In this document: positions 1 to 10,952 of the stretch, piece by piece
How positions within the stretch are numbered: the stretch's first letter is position 1
Layout of the letters: every line of letters begins with the position of its first letter
Source of the DNA: Gracilaria domingensis
Lineage: Eukaryota > Rhodophyta > Florideophyceae > Gracilariales > Gracilariaceae
Direction of reading: 5' to 3'
Assembly: GCA_022539475.1 (NCBI GenBank)
Contig: VCMS01000147.1
Coordinates: 62,001 to 126,000, forward strand
DNA: 64,000 bases
The notes under the pieces: generated by a model
The model's input: only the letters and a program-made list of their open reading frames with translations
Told to the model about the DNA's origin: nothing
The model's database searches: none
Program-made: the position numbers and the translations under genes

Positions 1-390
1 CTTACACATCCCTACCGTCGACATCTTCGTCAGATGCCACGGAAAATGGAGCAAGTTGCAGTTGAACCAAAAGTGGTCTGCTTGGAGCTACAAACAGCTT
101 CAGGTTAGTGGAAATTATGTTCCTTATTTTACATGAGCTTCAGTATTAGAATAGGAGTATGCTAATTCAACTAGTTCTTGAGTTTTAAATGACGCCGAAA
201 CAAGCAGTGTAAGTCTCGAAAAATAGCGATATCAACGCTATATAGCGATCTTTGATGCGGCGTACTTCTACAAACTATCACGTATTTTCAGTCAAAATTT
301 TGGTATACATGTAGTACTGCTATATTTTTAGGAAAGTATACCTACTGTGAGGAAGGACAGGGATAGGATCAAAGGGAAAAATCTTTCTCT

Positions 391-603
391 TTATTTCTGG
401 TTCTGACGGCGGTTATTAAGAACGATTTCTAATAACATGGCTTGAACGCTAACCAGGTCACAGGGCTCATCCTTGTTCATGAGACGGTGAATTGCAATGG
501 CCGACACGAGTAGTCCATCCCAAAACCCGTCGTCTCACTGATCAGCAGCTGTGAGGCCGCATGAGGGACATACAGGATCATCGATAATCTGCTTCGGATC
601 CAT
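391..603 (-). pseudogene. Small CPxCG-motif protein, one in-frame TGA
   Basis: An ATG at 603 opens a frame of 22 codons that includes a CPSCG zinc-knuckle-like motif. It meets TGA at 537-535 and then stays open for 47 codons to a TAA at 393-391. The second half reads like a helix, with the segment DGLLVSAIAIHRLM and a basic tail. The even composition on both sides of the TGA suggests one small protein of about 70 residues that has been interrupted. I do not recognise a family. It could be a remnant of a mobile-element gene. No donor/acceptor pair that would remove the TGA is visible. Confidence 0.35.
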
Positions 604-1790
604 TACGGAAGAAAGACGTGAATCTGGCCCAGAAGAAATGAGAACAATGAGGATTATGTTTCGTGCTTTATATATCAACCACTTCTACATGGAATGGGGT
701 TCACTGTAGTATGCATTGTTGGCGCATATGCAAGATGTCTTGGCGTGCGATTACGCGTCAGCAGATACACGTGGCTGCACACTGGAGAGTACAGCGCGGT
801 CAGTACACGTGGAATGCTTTAGTGCAACCACACGTATGCTAAATCAGCCAATGGCTCTTCTCTGCATTCAGGTGGTGCTTAGTATTCTACATGTAGGAGA
901 AGCACTGCGTTAATATAGTAACTATTATGTTAGTATGCATTTCGGAGCCCACTAGAAGGGTTCAGAACTCTATATAAACGGTCACCAAGACGACTGACGG
1001 TGTCTCGACCCAAAACAACATTTCGTTCATCAACTTTATAATTTTATCAACCTTACCCAATACCTTGGGCAGTGCAGCTAAGTAAGTTATTACTGCGTCT
1101 AGGCCTCTGTGCCTTTCTAACATCTTTTGTGTTTGCGCGTTTTGTGCGAGCACTGCTGTACTCAACAGATAACCCAGTACCGGTCGAAGCGCCCTAGGCG
1201 TAGACGGGAATTGGGTGGTGTGTACGAAAGACGCTTCTGTCTGCAGTGAGCCCCACTAGAGCTTCCGCTCGGATAACGGTGTCGGTCGAGAGAATTGGTG
1301 CTACACGGACTTTGGCGCTGGACGGGAAGCTGTCCGTTGGGTTTTCGTTGAGTGCCGCGTAACGTCTTCTGCGAGAGACTAGCTTGGGCATAGAGTGAAG
1401 ACTTATCTTCAGTTAGTAACTCTCCTTGGGACGTCTCGTAGGAAGTCTATACGCTTGTCTCTGAACGCGCAGAGATAAGTTTGGCTGCAGAATTCGCGTG
1501 CAGTTTGTTGTTGTCCATTGTTCGTTTTCTTTTGACTGGTAGTTGTCCAACCACTAGTTTTTCCTCTTTCCTTCTTTGCCCTGGGATCTTTCCCTCGGCA
1601 TACTACGTTTATTTCTTTGGTGGATCCTGGACCCACGTTGGTCTTTTTGATTGGCTGGTTGTTCTACCTTGACTCTCTTTTTGGTACGAGAGGCAAGTGT
1701 AAGGGTCTGTAAACACCTGCGTCGTTTGCCACCAAAATAACGTCCAGACCTACTTTTGAAATAGTGGGGGAAAGCTGGTTGCGTAGCGAA
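604..1790. other. Unassigned stretch with weak minus-strand frames
   Basis: No gene can be supported. The minus strand carries several short open stretches between about 960 and 1790, some Lys/Arg-rich and one (962-1165) with helix-like Leu spacing. They may be exons of a multi-exon gene or transposon remnants. I could not connect them with convincing splice sites. Confidence 0.3.
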
Positions 1791-2276
1791 GGTTTTCGTT
1801 TTGTTCGAAACGGTACTACGACATGGCGAGATGTCGCCGTTTTTGAAGAACATTATGATGTGTAGCTGACAGAAAGGCTTTGGAACATGGTGCGCAGCGC
1901 ACCAACAATGCAAACCGTGTAGCTCGAATTCAGAAAGTTTTGAAATAGTTTATCACGATCAAATAAAAATTCAATGTTTTGACAAATATTGTCACATGTT
2001 CGATTTCCCGCTTCCCCCTGGTTTTGTGGCGGAGGTTTTCTTTTTGTTCGATATGGCACTATGAACATCGCAAGATGTCGCTATTTTTGACGAAGATGAT
2101 GCTTTGCAGCTGACAAAAAGACTTGAAAATAGGATGTACTGCGCACCAGCAATGGAAAGCGTCTTCCAAAAATTAATTACGTTTTGAAGCAGTTCGCTAT
2201 GATCAAATAACGATTCAAATTCTTTACGAAAACTATCACATGTTCGATTTCCCGCTTCTCCCAGGGAGCTGAGGGA
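1791..2276. repeat. Tandem duplication, two units of about 243 bp
   Basis: The segment from 1791 (ggttttcgttttgttcg) recurs at 2034 (ggttttctttttgttcg), a period of 243 bp. Shared landmarks in the same order are a gcgagatgtcgc/gcaagatgtcgc motif, 'tagctgaca/cagctgaca', 'tgcgcacca', 'atgatcaaataa/acgatcaaataa' and 'cacatgttcgatttcccgctt'. The units look roughly three-quarters identical by eye, so the duplication is old. The common end, tttcccgcttc followed by a stem-like ccc...ggg, resembles the tips near 26070 and 27822, so it may be a transposon end. Confidence 0.7.
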
Positions 2277-2428
2277 AGCTATTACAAGAACGTTTGCCTT
2301 GCATTTTGTAAGAAGAGAAAAAAACGTTTTGGCAAAGAAAAAAGAAACGTTTAATACGTAAGAACCAAAGAATTGATTTCACAGAAATAATACATATTAA
2401 AGGCTCAGAATTAATCCACATAAACAAA

Positions 2429-3389
2429 TTATTGCACTTGGGTACAAGCAATATTAGTTGTATCAGCATAACTGTCATCCGGTGCCTTCACGTCGATGTG
2501 GAAAACACTAGAACCATAGGCAAAATCAAGAAACTCTTGTCTGGGAATGTGTGTTTCGACGACGATTGGTAAAGATATTCTGCAAACCGAATAAACAGGA
2601 CTAGAAACAAAGGTTCTCAACCCTTTCAGACTTTTCCTAAAGCCATCAATCATGGGGTGATAGGGTGACATAGCTCCAAATTGCTTGTCAAGCCACTTTG
2701 GATGAAGCATTAGCATTTCAATCATCGGCTTAGGCCATTCAACGACAATGCTAAGGACGGTTCCTTCTTTAACCACGCTTGGAACAATGTCCTTTTCCTG
2801 AACACTAGATGGGAATATCATCGCAACTGTAAAATGCTGGACCGTAGTTTCAAAATGTTCCCACTGGAACGTAACATAACTTGGAGTAAATTCCTTGATA
2901 TGGCTTTCGTCTTCAGCCATGATAGATTTGGTTTGATTGTTGGGCTCATCCGCAATAAATCCTGGAGCCACAATATCGTCGTCGTCTTCAGCAGTCCTCT
3001 GCAGCGCTTGTGAAGAAGAAGGTGCTAACAGACATTAAATAAGTTAAAAAAGTATTGCAGAGGCGAATGGACAATGGAAGCATACCACGAAGGTTGGCCA
3101 TTTCATTTCGAATTCTTCCGTAACGAAGTCTAAATGTTGCAAGCTTAAACGGTTTAAACAAAGGATGCATTCCATGAACTTCAGAAGCGTTCTCATGTCC
3201 AGTTAGTTCTCCATTTCTGAACATTTGACTCAACCGCTTAACAGCCTCTGAGTTCTCCGTGAGGGTGACGTTATTTCTCTTTGACGTGCATGCCTTCGCA
3301 GAGTGATACAGACGGGATGCTCTTGAATTGAAAGAGCTGCAACACTTGAGTGACGTCCAAAAAAAGTTCGAATCTTGAACGAAGTTCTT
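2429..3389 (-). CDS. Two-exon gene of unknown function
   Basis: On the minus strand a frame is open from 3389 to 3086. It is followed by a 61-bp candidate intron (3085-3025) that starts GTATG, has a TAAC branch-like site and ends TTAG. Removing it joins CGT-G to CA and keeps the frame open to a TAA at 2431-2429. The join gives ...NLR-APSSSQALQRTAEDDDD..., which makes sense where the unspliced sequence has a stop. The protein has a basic N-terminal part (RLYHSAKACTSKR, GRIRNEMANLR) and a C-terminal part rich in aromatic and beta-type residues. I see no ATG at the 5' end (a TAA lies at 3392-3390), so an upstream exon probably exists or the gene is truncated. I do not recognise the family. The transposon-like tip at about 2245 leaves open that it belongs to a mobile element. 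Confidence 0.6.
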
Positions 3390-3392
3390 TTA

Positions 3393-4839
3393 ATACGTAT
3401 TACGCCCCGTGCAGTTCATACCAATTTCAGCTTGAAGATGATACGGTGATATCTCCTTTTGTTGTCTTTATACTACCTATATCTCAAATACAGTTATTTT
3501 TGGCTATGAACAGAAGGAAACCCTAAAATATTGTTTCTTTCAGATACAGCCTATAACGAATTTAGGCTGATCTCGTAGGACACAAAAAGGTTACGTCTCT
3601 TTTGGCATCTAAAGTCGTTTATGTCTCACGTTATAAAAGAAATTTAATAGGACTGACGTTTCTGTACTTTCATATGCGCTTAGCATCATGTTGTAACTAC
3701 ATCATCACCATCACGATTCCCGTATATGGGTTGTGATGCATTTTCGGTCGGGCCATAGAAATTTTAAACAATGTTTCATATGTATACAAAAACGTTCTCA
3801 CTACAGTACATAGGTTTCGCATGATGAAAAAAGAAACAATTGATTTTAGTTCTGACTGAAATCTGAGCTCTACCCCTAGAAAGTGTGATACTTTTAATGA
3901 AGACAAGAAAAAACATCACTATTTGTGGACACCATTTTTCGTAAGCAAACGGAACGGCGCGGGTGGTGACAAACACAAGGAGAGCAACACAACAGATGCC
4001 CGAGAGTACCAGCCTGAACGGCGAAAGATAATACGGTAGCTCAGCGATAAACGCAACAACCGCACAACAGAACTGAAGCCACACGGCCTGTCTCAATGTT
4101 CACGTCGAAATCAGCAACCGACGACAGAGACGCAGGCCAAGTAGCGAGCAGACGCACCGCACGTTTTACGTTCGTAGGGGGAACAAGGGCGTCGGTACGG
4201 TGAGAACCGTCGCAGTGTGCAAACGAGCCCCACGGAGGGCCACACACTACAACTTCAAGGAGGAGGGCGGGAGAGCGAGCAGCCCGTAGCGAGAAAGAAA
4301 GAGGGAGGGGGAGAAGGTTGATGGCAGGGAAGCACATCCCGTGCAAAAAAGGAAGTGAGGATACCAAAGGGGAGGGTCGACGACAGAAAGGGAGAGGGAT
4401 GGGAGAGGGTTGGGGGGTCGTCGTGAGAAGAGAAGTGGTCTACCCGAGTCGAGTTCGATACTGGCGCTACAGCTCAGGGGTTTATATAGAAATTAGGATT
4501 TTGTCATGTCTTCTGATGATGCTTGTTTTCTATATTTCAACCGTTCATGGCGCAGCACGAATTTCCTTGACGTTTCTTTAATTGGGCATAAAAAACGTTG
4601 TCTTGTTTAGGTATTTCTCAATTCTATGACACACCATAATGTCAGTTTTAGCTGCTTCGTTATGGTGCATGGTGGTTGGCTAAAGTTTCCTATGCGTGAT
4701 AGTTATTTGGATGCATCTTGTCAGTATTATCTGATATTCTGTTGCTTCCTGGTATAACTACTTTATGATCTCGTCTCTCGCCGCGAGTCAGGTTGTTTCT
4801 TTCTTCATTTGAGGTTCAGCCTCTCCCTGGGTCATTGAA
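3393..4839. other. Stretch without a supported gene
   Basis: No frame here has convincing coding character. The part from 4200 to 4460 is purine-rich on the plus strand (gggagagg-type runs). The rest is AT-rich. Confidence 0.5.
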
Positions 4840-4843
4840 AAAT

Positions 4844-5171
4844 ATCTGCTAAGCAAGTTCTAGACACGGTCACCGATGATGATACAGACAATCCTACCGA
4901 TCCGGGTGTACGGTCCAAATTGATAGAGCATGAAAGGGAAGGGGTAAATAGTGATGCCGTTGCTAAGGAGAAAGCCGAAGCAGATCTCGCTACCGATATT
5001 GAGGAACGGGTTGAAGCTAAAATCGTAGACTTTGAGCTTGTCATGTATCGCCTGTTATCGGATGAAGCGAGAGACGCGGTAGACCTTTGTGCCGGTGTAA
5101 AGGTTCTGCCGGTTTTGCTTTTGCGTGGCCTGGGATTCGGTCTAACGCTCGCCACGTTGGCGCGACCTTAA
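4844..5171 (+). CDS. Acidic helical open frame without ATG, partial
   Basis: A plus frame is open from about 4844 to the TAA at 5169-5171. It gives an acidic Asp/Thr-rich start (TDDDTDNPTD) and then an Ala/Glu/Val-rich helical stretch. There is an ATG at 4920, but the composition is unchanged upstream of it, so the 5' end may be cut off or spliced. No family recognised. It could be a fragment of a transposon capsid-type gene or a host exon. Confidence 0.3.
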
Positions 5172-5639
5172 TTCCGTCGCGCTGCCGTAGTAACCAAGTT
5201 GCGCGAGGTTGCGGGCGACGCTGTCGGTAGCACTGGCTTTCCTGAAAACAACAAGCAGAAGACGGGTGATGAGTCATCGAGCAGGATTGAAGGGGTGGTT
5301 TTGCGCCAATCCGCCGCAACTTCAATTATCTCGGCTGAGAATTGGGCCTATGACTCTGCTTTAGAGCTTGTTTTTTTCGTAATACCACTTTTGCCTTGCG
5401 AGTAAACGTGTTCCGCACATGCCTAGCATCACACTTCTTAGAAGTGTCCGCTTTTGCGTTTGGGCGTTTAGCCACAAGACGCACGCCAAACAGTTTCTTC
5501 GCAGCGTTGCCTAGCATCATCAGTAGTGGCACACGCGTCTTATAGCTGGGTCGTAATGCCACGTTATGCTTTTCTATCGCACTGTACTAGGCTGCGGCGA
5601 TTTTTTTATGCAGTGGGCGGGCGTGGCGCGGCGCGTCGT

Positions 5640-5884
5640 CTTCTGAAGGCGCCGCGGGAGCCAGCACGCCGACTCTCTTTTGCGCCACGCCGGCCCGGCG
5701 CGGCATAATGCGCTGCGCCGGCCGGAGCGGCGACTTGACTGCGGTGCCGCGCCAGCCGGCGCGCCGTCTTCACGATGCGCCGCGCCCGCCGGCGCGGCGA
5801 CTTGCTTGCTGTGCTGCGCGAGCTACCGCGGCGTGTTCATGATGCGCCGTGCTCGCTAGCGCGGCGGCTTGCGCTCACGATCTG
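5640..5884. repeat. GC-rich tandem array, 67-bp period
   Basis: Units begin at 5707 (aatgcgctgcgcc), 5774 (gatgcgccgcgcc) and 5841 (gatgcgccgtgct), exactly 67 bp apart. A weaker preceding unit starts near 5640, giving about 3.6 copies. Each unit holds short GC palindromes such as gccggc and ccgcgg and a 'gcggcgacttg' word. The array is far richer in GC than its flanks. Not coding. Confidence 0.7.
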
Positions 5885-6309
5885 TTGCCGATGAGGATGA
5901 GGGCGCGACGCCTGACCTGTGCTCTCATCCTCTTTCTGGTGAGCTGGCAAAAAAATTCCGGGGAAGTGTCCCAGAAAATCCCCTACCCCTAAAACGCCAC
6001 CACACTATTCAAACACCAATAGCTCTTTTTACCCTTTAGGCTCCATGAAAGTTATTGTTTTAATTTAAGTAAATTTGCTAGTACATGTATGAGATCTGTG
6101 TCTCTTCCGAGTCATTGGTCTCTCTTTGAAGCTATAAAGTGCCTAAGTTGACTCTTTTAACAGAGTTATCACTACTTTTCATGATATAATGTGGGTGATG
6201 TAGCAGTAGATCTTATAAAGCCCCCGCTTTTTAGGGCAAGTCACTACTTAAAGACGCATTTGCTCAACGTAAAGGTTTGTGGTGCTAAGCAATTAGAGTG
6301 TAGAACATT
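5885..6309. other. Stretch without a supported gene
   Basis: AT-rich sequence with no convincing frame, RNA gene or repeat. Confidence 0.5.
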
Positions 6310-6670
6310 GCAAAAACTCAGCCTCAAAGTAGCAGTCTACTGCGGATAGTGCAGTAGGGCTGCTCAAAGTTCTTACACCAACAAACGGCTCTCTGATGAG
6401 CTGTTATGTCGTAGCTTGAACTTCTCACAGAACTACGCCGTCACTCGGCCTGCTTGGTGGCTGAATGGTGGACGTTCTGTCGATTCCACTGACGAGCGGT
6501 CGTTTGTGGTTGAGGTTGCTGTGAAGCGAACACTCCGGGACAAAGATGGATGCAGTTGGGGTATAATAGTAGTAGTTGTAATAATCGATAGTCGCTCTCT
6601 TTTACTTCGTCTCGATCTAGACTAGTCCTTTATGTACTGATACTGGTGTCATACTATGTGTAGTATATAC
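6310..6670 (-). mobile_element. Copia-type LTR fragment, solo
   Basis: Bases 6317-6670 match 24272-24625 over 354 bp with only a few differences. In the second place this sequence is part of the terminal repeat of a Copia-type element. Read on the minus strand both copies end ...CTGAG, five or six bases and then CA, as an LTR should, so the copy here starts at 6310 (tgcaaaaactcag). After 6670 the two diverge abruptly, so only part of a repeat is present and no internal region follows. The close match points to a fairly recent origin. Confidence 0.6.
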
Positions 6671-7136
6671 GTCTGTGTTCTGCAAAGTGGAATATAGTCT
6701 GTTCGCTTTGGAAACTAAGCTAGTTTTGGGGCTATTTGGGGCGCGCGAGGGGGTAGCAGAGGCTGGCACTCAAAAAATTAAGAAATTTTGGAATATTAAA
6801 TTCCATTTCGCGCAGTTTAGTTCTTGGGTCCCCTAGTTTTTGTAGAGGTTCTACTTCGCCGCACCACCCCATTCACTCTTTTCCGCGACCCTCTCTCAAA
6901 ACTGCATTCGTGCTAGTTTGCCTTTCCATTTTCTCCCATTTTGCAATGCCAATCGCAACTCATCCCACCTCAATCATCCCATCACTTCTTCCCAGTCCAC
7001 ACCACCCCCGCTATTTACCCATTTCTCGCCCATCACGCGTTCGCATCCTCTTTCTCCGTCTCCGCAAACGTCATTTTGTAGAAGTCAGGTGGACAACCCT
7101 CCCCCTTCTCGTATACCCGCCTCGCCCAAAACGGCT

Positions 7137-8066
7137 TCACATCCCTCCCATCCTTCTCTCCTCCTGTCCCCTCAGAATCCCCTTCGCAGTCCGCGCTACC
7201 TCCGCCGCACTCCTAAACCCAGTCACCACCGGAGCTCCGACTCCCTCCCGCGGCACCTCCTCCACCACCTTCTTCATCTCCTTACGCCTATTCTTCAGAC
7301 GGCTCTTCCCATCCCCAACCCCACTACCCTTTGTCTTCGGTGTCACAGGAGACCCCTTCTGCACCGCCACCCTTCCCACACTTCCCTTCTCCGTCTTTCC
7401 CTCCACACCTCCTTTCACCGTCTCCTCTTCCACCAATCTTTGCCTCTTGCCCAGCTCCTTCACCTCCTTCTCCAGCACGTCCAACCTCTCGTTCAGAACC
7501 CTATTCTCTTCCCGCAACTCTCGAACCTCCCTTCCCGCACACTCCACTATCCCATACACATGATTTCTCATCTCCACTCCCAATACCGACAACGAATTCC
7601 GCAGGCTCAAAATCGCCTCAACCGAAACACCACTACCACCCCCACGCAGCACCACACCGCCCATTTCCGTTACAATCTCCACAATTCCATCGTCCAGTTG
7701 CTCCTTCATCACCAACCTCAACATCCCCACTTTCGCCTTCATCTCCCCCACAAACCGCATCTCCCTGTCACCCTCTCCGCCCCTACTCTCTATCTGGTCT
7801 CCAACCTCTAACTGACTCAGATGCACCGCACCCCTTCTTTCCATTGTGACCCCCTCCACCTCCAATTCTACACCCTTCTCCACCTCATCACCATCCCCTC
7901 TCCTCGCCTCACACTTCTTTCCTTCATCAGCCACTTCGTTCTTCTGCGACATCCGACCAGCCACCGTAATCACGTCCTCTTCCCGCTTTGGTGACTGTGT
8001 CTGCGGTACCTCCTCCACCTCCAACAGCGCCAACAGCTCCTCATCCTTCACGTATCCGTTCGACAT
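7137..8066 (-). CDS. Coiled-coil basic protein of unknown function
   Basis: A minus-strand frame of about 309 residues starts at ATG 8066 (MSNGYVKDEELLALLEVEEV); the frame is open to 8162, but the extra upstream residues look unlike protein. It is rich in Glu, Gly, Lys and Arg, which explains why the plus strand looks like a C/T-rich tract. Residues about 180-215 form a heptad coiled coil (VRELREENRVLNERLDVLEK). The C-terminal third is basic, with KNRRKEMKK. After the TGA at 7139-7137 the same frame continues with Arg-rich codons, so the true C-terminus may be longer through splicing or the stop may be recent. A first frame of a retroposon is an alternative. No family recognised. Confidence 0.45.
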   Translation of the reverse strand: MSNGYVKDEELLALLEVEEVPQTQSPKREEDVITVAGRMSQKNEVADEGKKCEARRGDGDEVEKGVELEVEGVTMERRGAVHLSQLEVGDQIESRGGEGDREMRFVGEMKAKVGMLRLVMKEQLDDGIVEIVTEMGGVVLRGGGSGVSVEAILSLRNSLSVLGVEMRNHVYGIVECAGREVRELREENRVLNERLDVLEKEVKELGKRQRLVEEETVKGGVEGKTEKGSVGRVAVQKGSPVTPKTKGSGVGDGKSRLKNRRKEMKKVVEEVPREGVGAPVVTGFRSAAEVARTAKGILRGQEERRMGGM

Positions 8067-8415
8067 CTTCAGAAGAACAAGTAGTAGTTGGATCGAAGTT
8101 GCCGCTGCGATACAGTGCAATCGAGCTAAACTGTGCTGTCCACCCCCACTGTCCAACCACACGGGCTATATCCAGCACCATGATTGCCACTGTTTCCCTC
8201 ATCCATTTCCCGCCAAAACATCTACTGTACACCTTCGCACCTTCCACTATTTGAAAGCCACATCTCTGTCTCCTCTTTTGCGCTCACATAATCCCCAACC
8301 ACCTCGCCTCGACCGGAGATATTTTTCTCTTCCACCATAACCCCACTCGATGGTTATAGCAAACCAGGAAGATATTGCCAGTGGAGGCATGCTAGGGACT
8401 AGTGATTGTACTTAG

Positions 8416-8668
8416 AGTTGCTCACCCTCTGTCTCGACTGGGGGCATGTTCTTCTTCCGTCACATCCTTTGTGGGTTGTGACAAAAAAAGAATATGTCAC
8501 CACTCGACACCGGATGGGTAACAATGATAGCACGTAGAGTAGTTCATCCTCCCTCTCAGCATCCACTGGGGATATATTGATGTTCTCTCACATCCTTGAC
8601 CGGTTGTGATACAAGAGAAATACATCTCCAATGGAGACGGAGAATATAGTCATGATAACACGTAAAGG
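8416..8668. repeat. Imperfect tandem duplication, 125-bp period
   Basis: Two diverged units start at 8416 and 8541. Shared landmarks are 'agtt..tc..cctc', 'act ggggg/gggga', 'tcacatcctt', 'ggttgtga' and 'gataacacgta/gatagcacgta'. Non-coding, just downstream of the epimerase fragment. Confidence 0.55.
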
Positions 8669-8705
8669 TAACAATGTAATAAACAATAAATTTATGCTAC
8701 TATCT

Positions 8706-9048
8706 CTAACCCACCTTTCGAAAACCAGCTATGACATGAGCTGGGTTACTCGAGCCAAAGATGGCAGATCCTGCAACTGAAATGTTTGCATCGGCCTTCA
8801 CTACTCTTTTCACAGTACTCAGTCCAATACCCCCATCCACCTGTATCCCTATTCTTGGGTACAACTCCCTTGCAGGTCGCACCTTATCAAGAACACCCTC
8901 CATAAACGCCTGTCCTCCAAACCCTGGCTCCACCGTCATCAACAATAACATGTCTACAACTCATTCCTTCATAAGTGCTTCTACGACCTTTATAGACGTA
9001 TTCGGGCGCAACCCAACTCCATCCTTTTCATTATGGCAATCCGAGTGA
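8706..9048 (-). pseudogene. Ribulose-phosphate 3-epimerase, C-terminal fragment
   Basis: The minus frame up to 8951 has the signature MTVEPGFGGQ, then QVDGGIGLST and GSAIFG, which match the C-terminal half of ribulose-phosphate 3-epimerase, the (beta/alpha)8-barrel enzyme that interconverts ribulose 5-phosphate and xylulose 5-phosphate. Upstream in the same frame GLRPNTSIKVVEALMKE fits the usual 'gLaikPgTpve' segment, but a TGA lies between it and VDMLLLMTV. Further upstream the match is lost, so roughly the N-terminal half, including the first catalytic residues, is absent. The natural C-terminus with TAG at 8708-8706 remains. A dead partial copy; a working gene must lie elsewhere. Confidence 0.75.
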
Positions 9049-9423
9049 AGCTATAGAACCCGTTCACGTCATTTATGAAGCCAAAATGGCTCCTTTCATC
9101 CTGTATTCAAGCTCCCCGTAACTCGTACTTTACAACTACTTTACAACTCAGGTTCGAAATCAGTTTCATTCATTGTACACTTTCTACTCTTCCACCTACT
9201 TTTCATAAAACATCATCACACTTTGTGGCTTGTCGTCTCATACAAGCCCTATCATTCATTCAGTACAATCACATATCATACATTTCGCTCACTTTCACAA
9301 AGTGAACCATGTTCCCGTTCTGCGCTTCCCAACCGTTTGTACTTAAGTATCACTCTTTACCCCAGCAGTTCTCCGCCCCATCTTCCATTTCTATCGTCAC
9401 ACAAAAACAATCGAACACTTGCA

Positions 9424-10326
9424 ATGAACTCCGAGTCCGACATGCCTCCGGCTCCGCCTCCGAGTCCCAGATACTCTGACGTCCCTCAGGCCTCATCTCC
9501 CACCCGAAAGACTCGGGCCGTTATTGTTGGAAGGGGACGTATAGGTACCATGCTGGCAAACGAAGAAGATACGGTCATTTCCGCACACGAATTCTGCAGC
9601 ATGGCTGCTACCTCTCATCTTTCTGATGTACCGATACTAGTTTGCGGAAGAACGAACACCCTGGAGACCGTAATTCAGGCTTGCCCTTATTCGCTCAGAG
9701 AGAATCTCGTTTTCTTCCAGAATGGAGACATCATACCATTGCTTTCGAAGCTCGGTGTGGACAAATGTTCAAAAGTTGTCCTATACGTTGGTGTCCCCTC
9801 AAGAAACGCAGCTCCGCAGGATGGTGTCACTCCTCAAAGTCCGGATGGTCTCACTGTCGCAACAGGAAAGTGGGCCTCCAACGTTGCAGACAGGTTTAGG
9901 TCTATGGGTCTCACTTGCGGGGTTGTCGACGAAGACACATTTCTCGTAAGCTATTATGAGAAGCTCGTGTGGCTATCATCGTTCAACATCGTCGGGGCCT
10001 CAAGAAGTTTCATTCCTATGGACGTAGTCGCTACGGAGTGCAGTACGGTTGTGCTCACAATAATGAAAGAGCTGTTGAAGATAGTTTCGCTTAAGACAGG
10101 TACTACTTTCAACCTGTAAGAGACCGTTGGGCGATTTCTTGCATATGGGAAAACTCTCGTTGGCTTTCCTACTTCTTTCTCCGACTTTCAGTTTAGAAAC
10201 GCGTACTTCTACGACCTTTCCCGCCAAGAAAGAAACATCGTAGGCCGTGACCCGGCTCCTTTTCATACGAACTACGTCAACGTTGTTAAGGAAAAGTTAT
10301 CCCCCTCCCCATTCCCCCAGCTTTGA
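9424..10326 (+). pseudogene. Ketopantoate-reductase-like protein with in-frame TAA
   Basis: The start at 9424 (MNSESDMPP) is preceded by C/T-rich leader DNA. After a Pro-rich segment comes a Rossmann nucleotide-binding motif, AVIVGRGRIGTML (GxGxxG). Then follow PILVCGRTNTLETVIQ and ENLVFFQNGDIIP, typical of the ApbA/PanE-like NAD(P)-dependent reductases of plants and algae. A TAA at 10117-10119 ends the frame after 231 codons. The same frame then runs on for 68 codons (GRFLAYGKTLVGFPTSFSDF, RNAYFYDLSRQE) to TGA at 10324-10326, with the sort of C-terminal domain the family has. So either this is a recent nonsense allele, or the stop is bypassed, or the short form is real. The TAA sits inside a perfect donor-like GTAAGA, discussed in the findings. 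The substrate is unknown. Confidence 0.6.
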
Positions 10327-10952
10327 GGTTAGAACACATGACTTTTCGGTGTTGTAAACCTTTTAGAGATAGTCAAACATAAGAGTTGCTTTATCGAAAT
10401 GACCTGTTCCTATTACATTACTTATATTGTTCGTCCTTCTGTGGTTCAAATATGCCCCTTGAAATCCTACATCCTTTATCACTAATACCTGGCTAAGTTT
10501 TTGCTAGATGGAAAAGGGTCATTCCACATCATTAAAGTGCACGATACTACTAACAAAACAAGTACAAAATTGTGATATTTCTGAAGAACTAAGCCTTTGC
10601 AATACTTGGGTCACCCGTATAAAGTAAAGTAAACCTTTTATGGGCTTCAACCCTTAATGGAGGTTGTTTTACTCTTCTTGATTTCTAAGCTCATGTTGAA
10701 GATATTCATAGTTTTCTTTACCCACTTGAACCCGTACATATAATTTATGACTAAATCATCCTTTCTTTACTGCAAATCAATGCAACAGCTTCTCGTCGTA
10801 GTAACTTTTTAAAACAGTGCTACAATACCCGTATATGGTCGTTCTTAGACTATTTTTATACTACGAAACACCTTGTGAACATCAATCACATCCTTCTCAT
10901 TCGTATACCCACACCCATTTGCAAAACGAACCCTTTCGAAAGCTTTCAAAAC
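10327..10952. promoter_or_regulatory. Intergenic region upstream of the HAD gene
   Basis: AT-rich spacer of about 630 bp between the reductase-like gene and the HAD phosphatase. It presumably contains the promoter of the latter and the 3' end of the former. I see no clear TATA element, repeat or RNA gene. Confidence 0.4.

Noticed and set aside
3697-4367. Minus-strand membrane-like frames
   Set aside because: Short overlapping frames with no consistent start, homology or codon pattern.
6910-7849. Plus-strand Pro/Ser/His-rich proteins
   Set aside because: They are three overlapping frames of one C/T-rich tract and mirror the minus-strand coiled-coil gene. Low complexity in all frames.
10116-10191. 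Intron as the simple explanation of the TAA at 10117
   Set aside because: Good donor and acceptor, but removal shifts the frame and discards the segment that looks most family-like. Kept only as an alternative in the findings.
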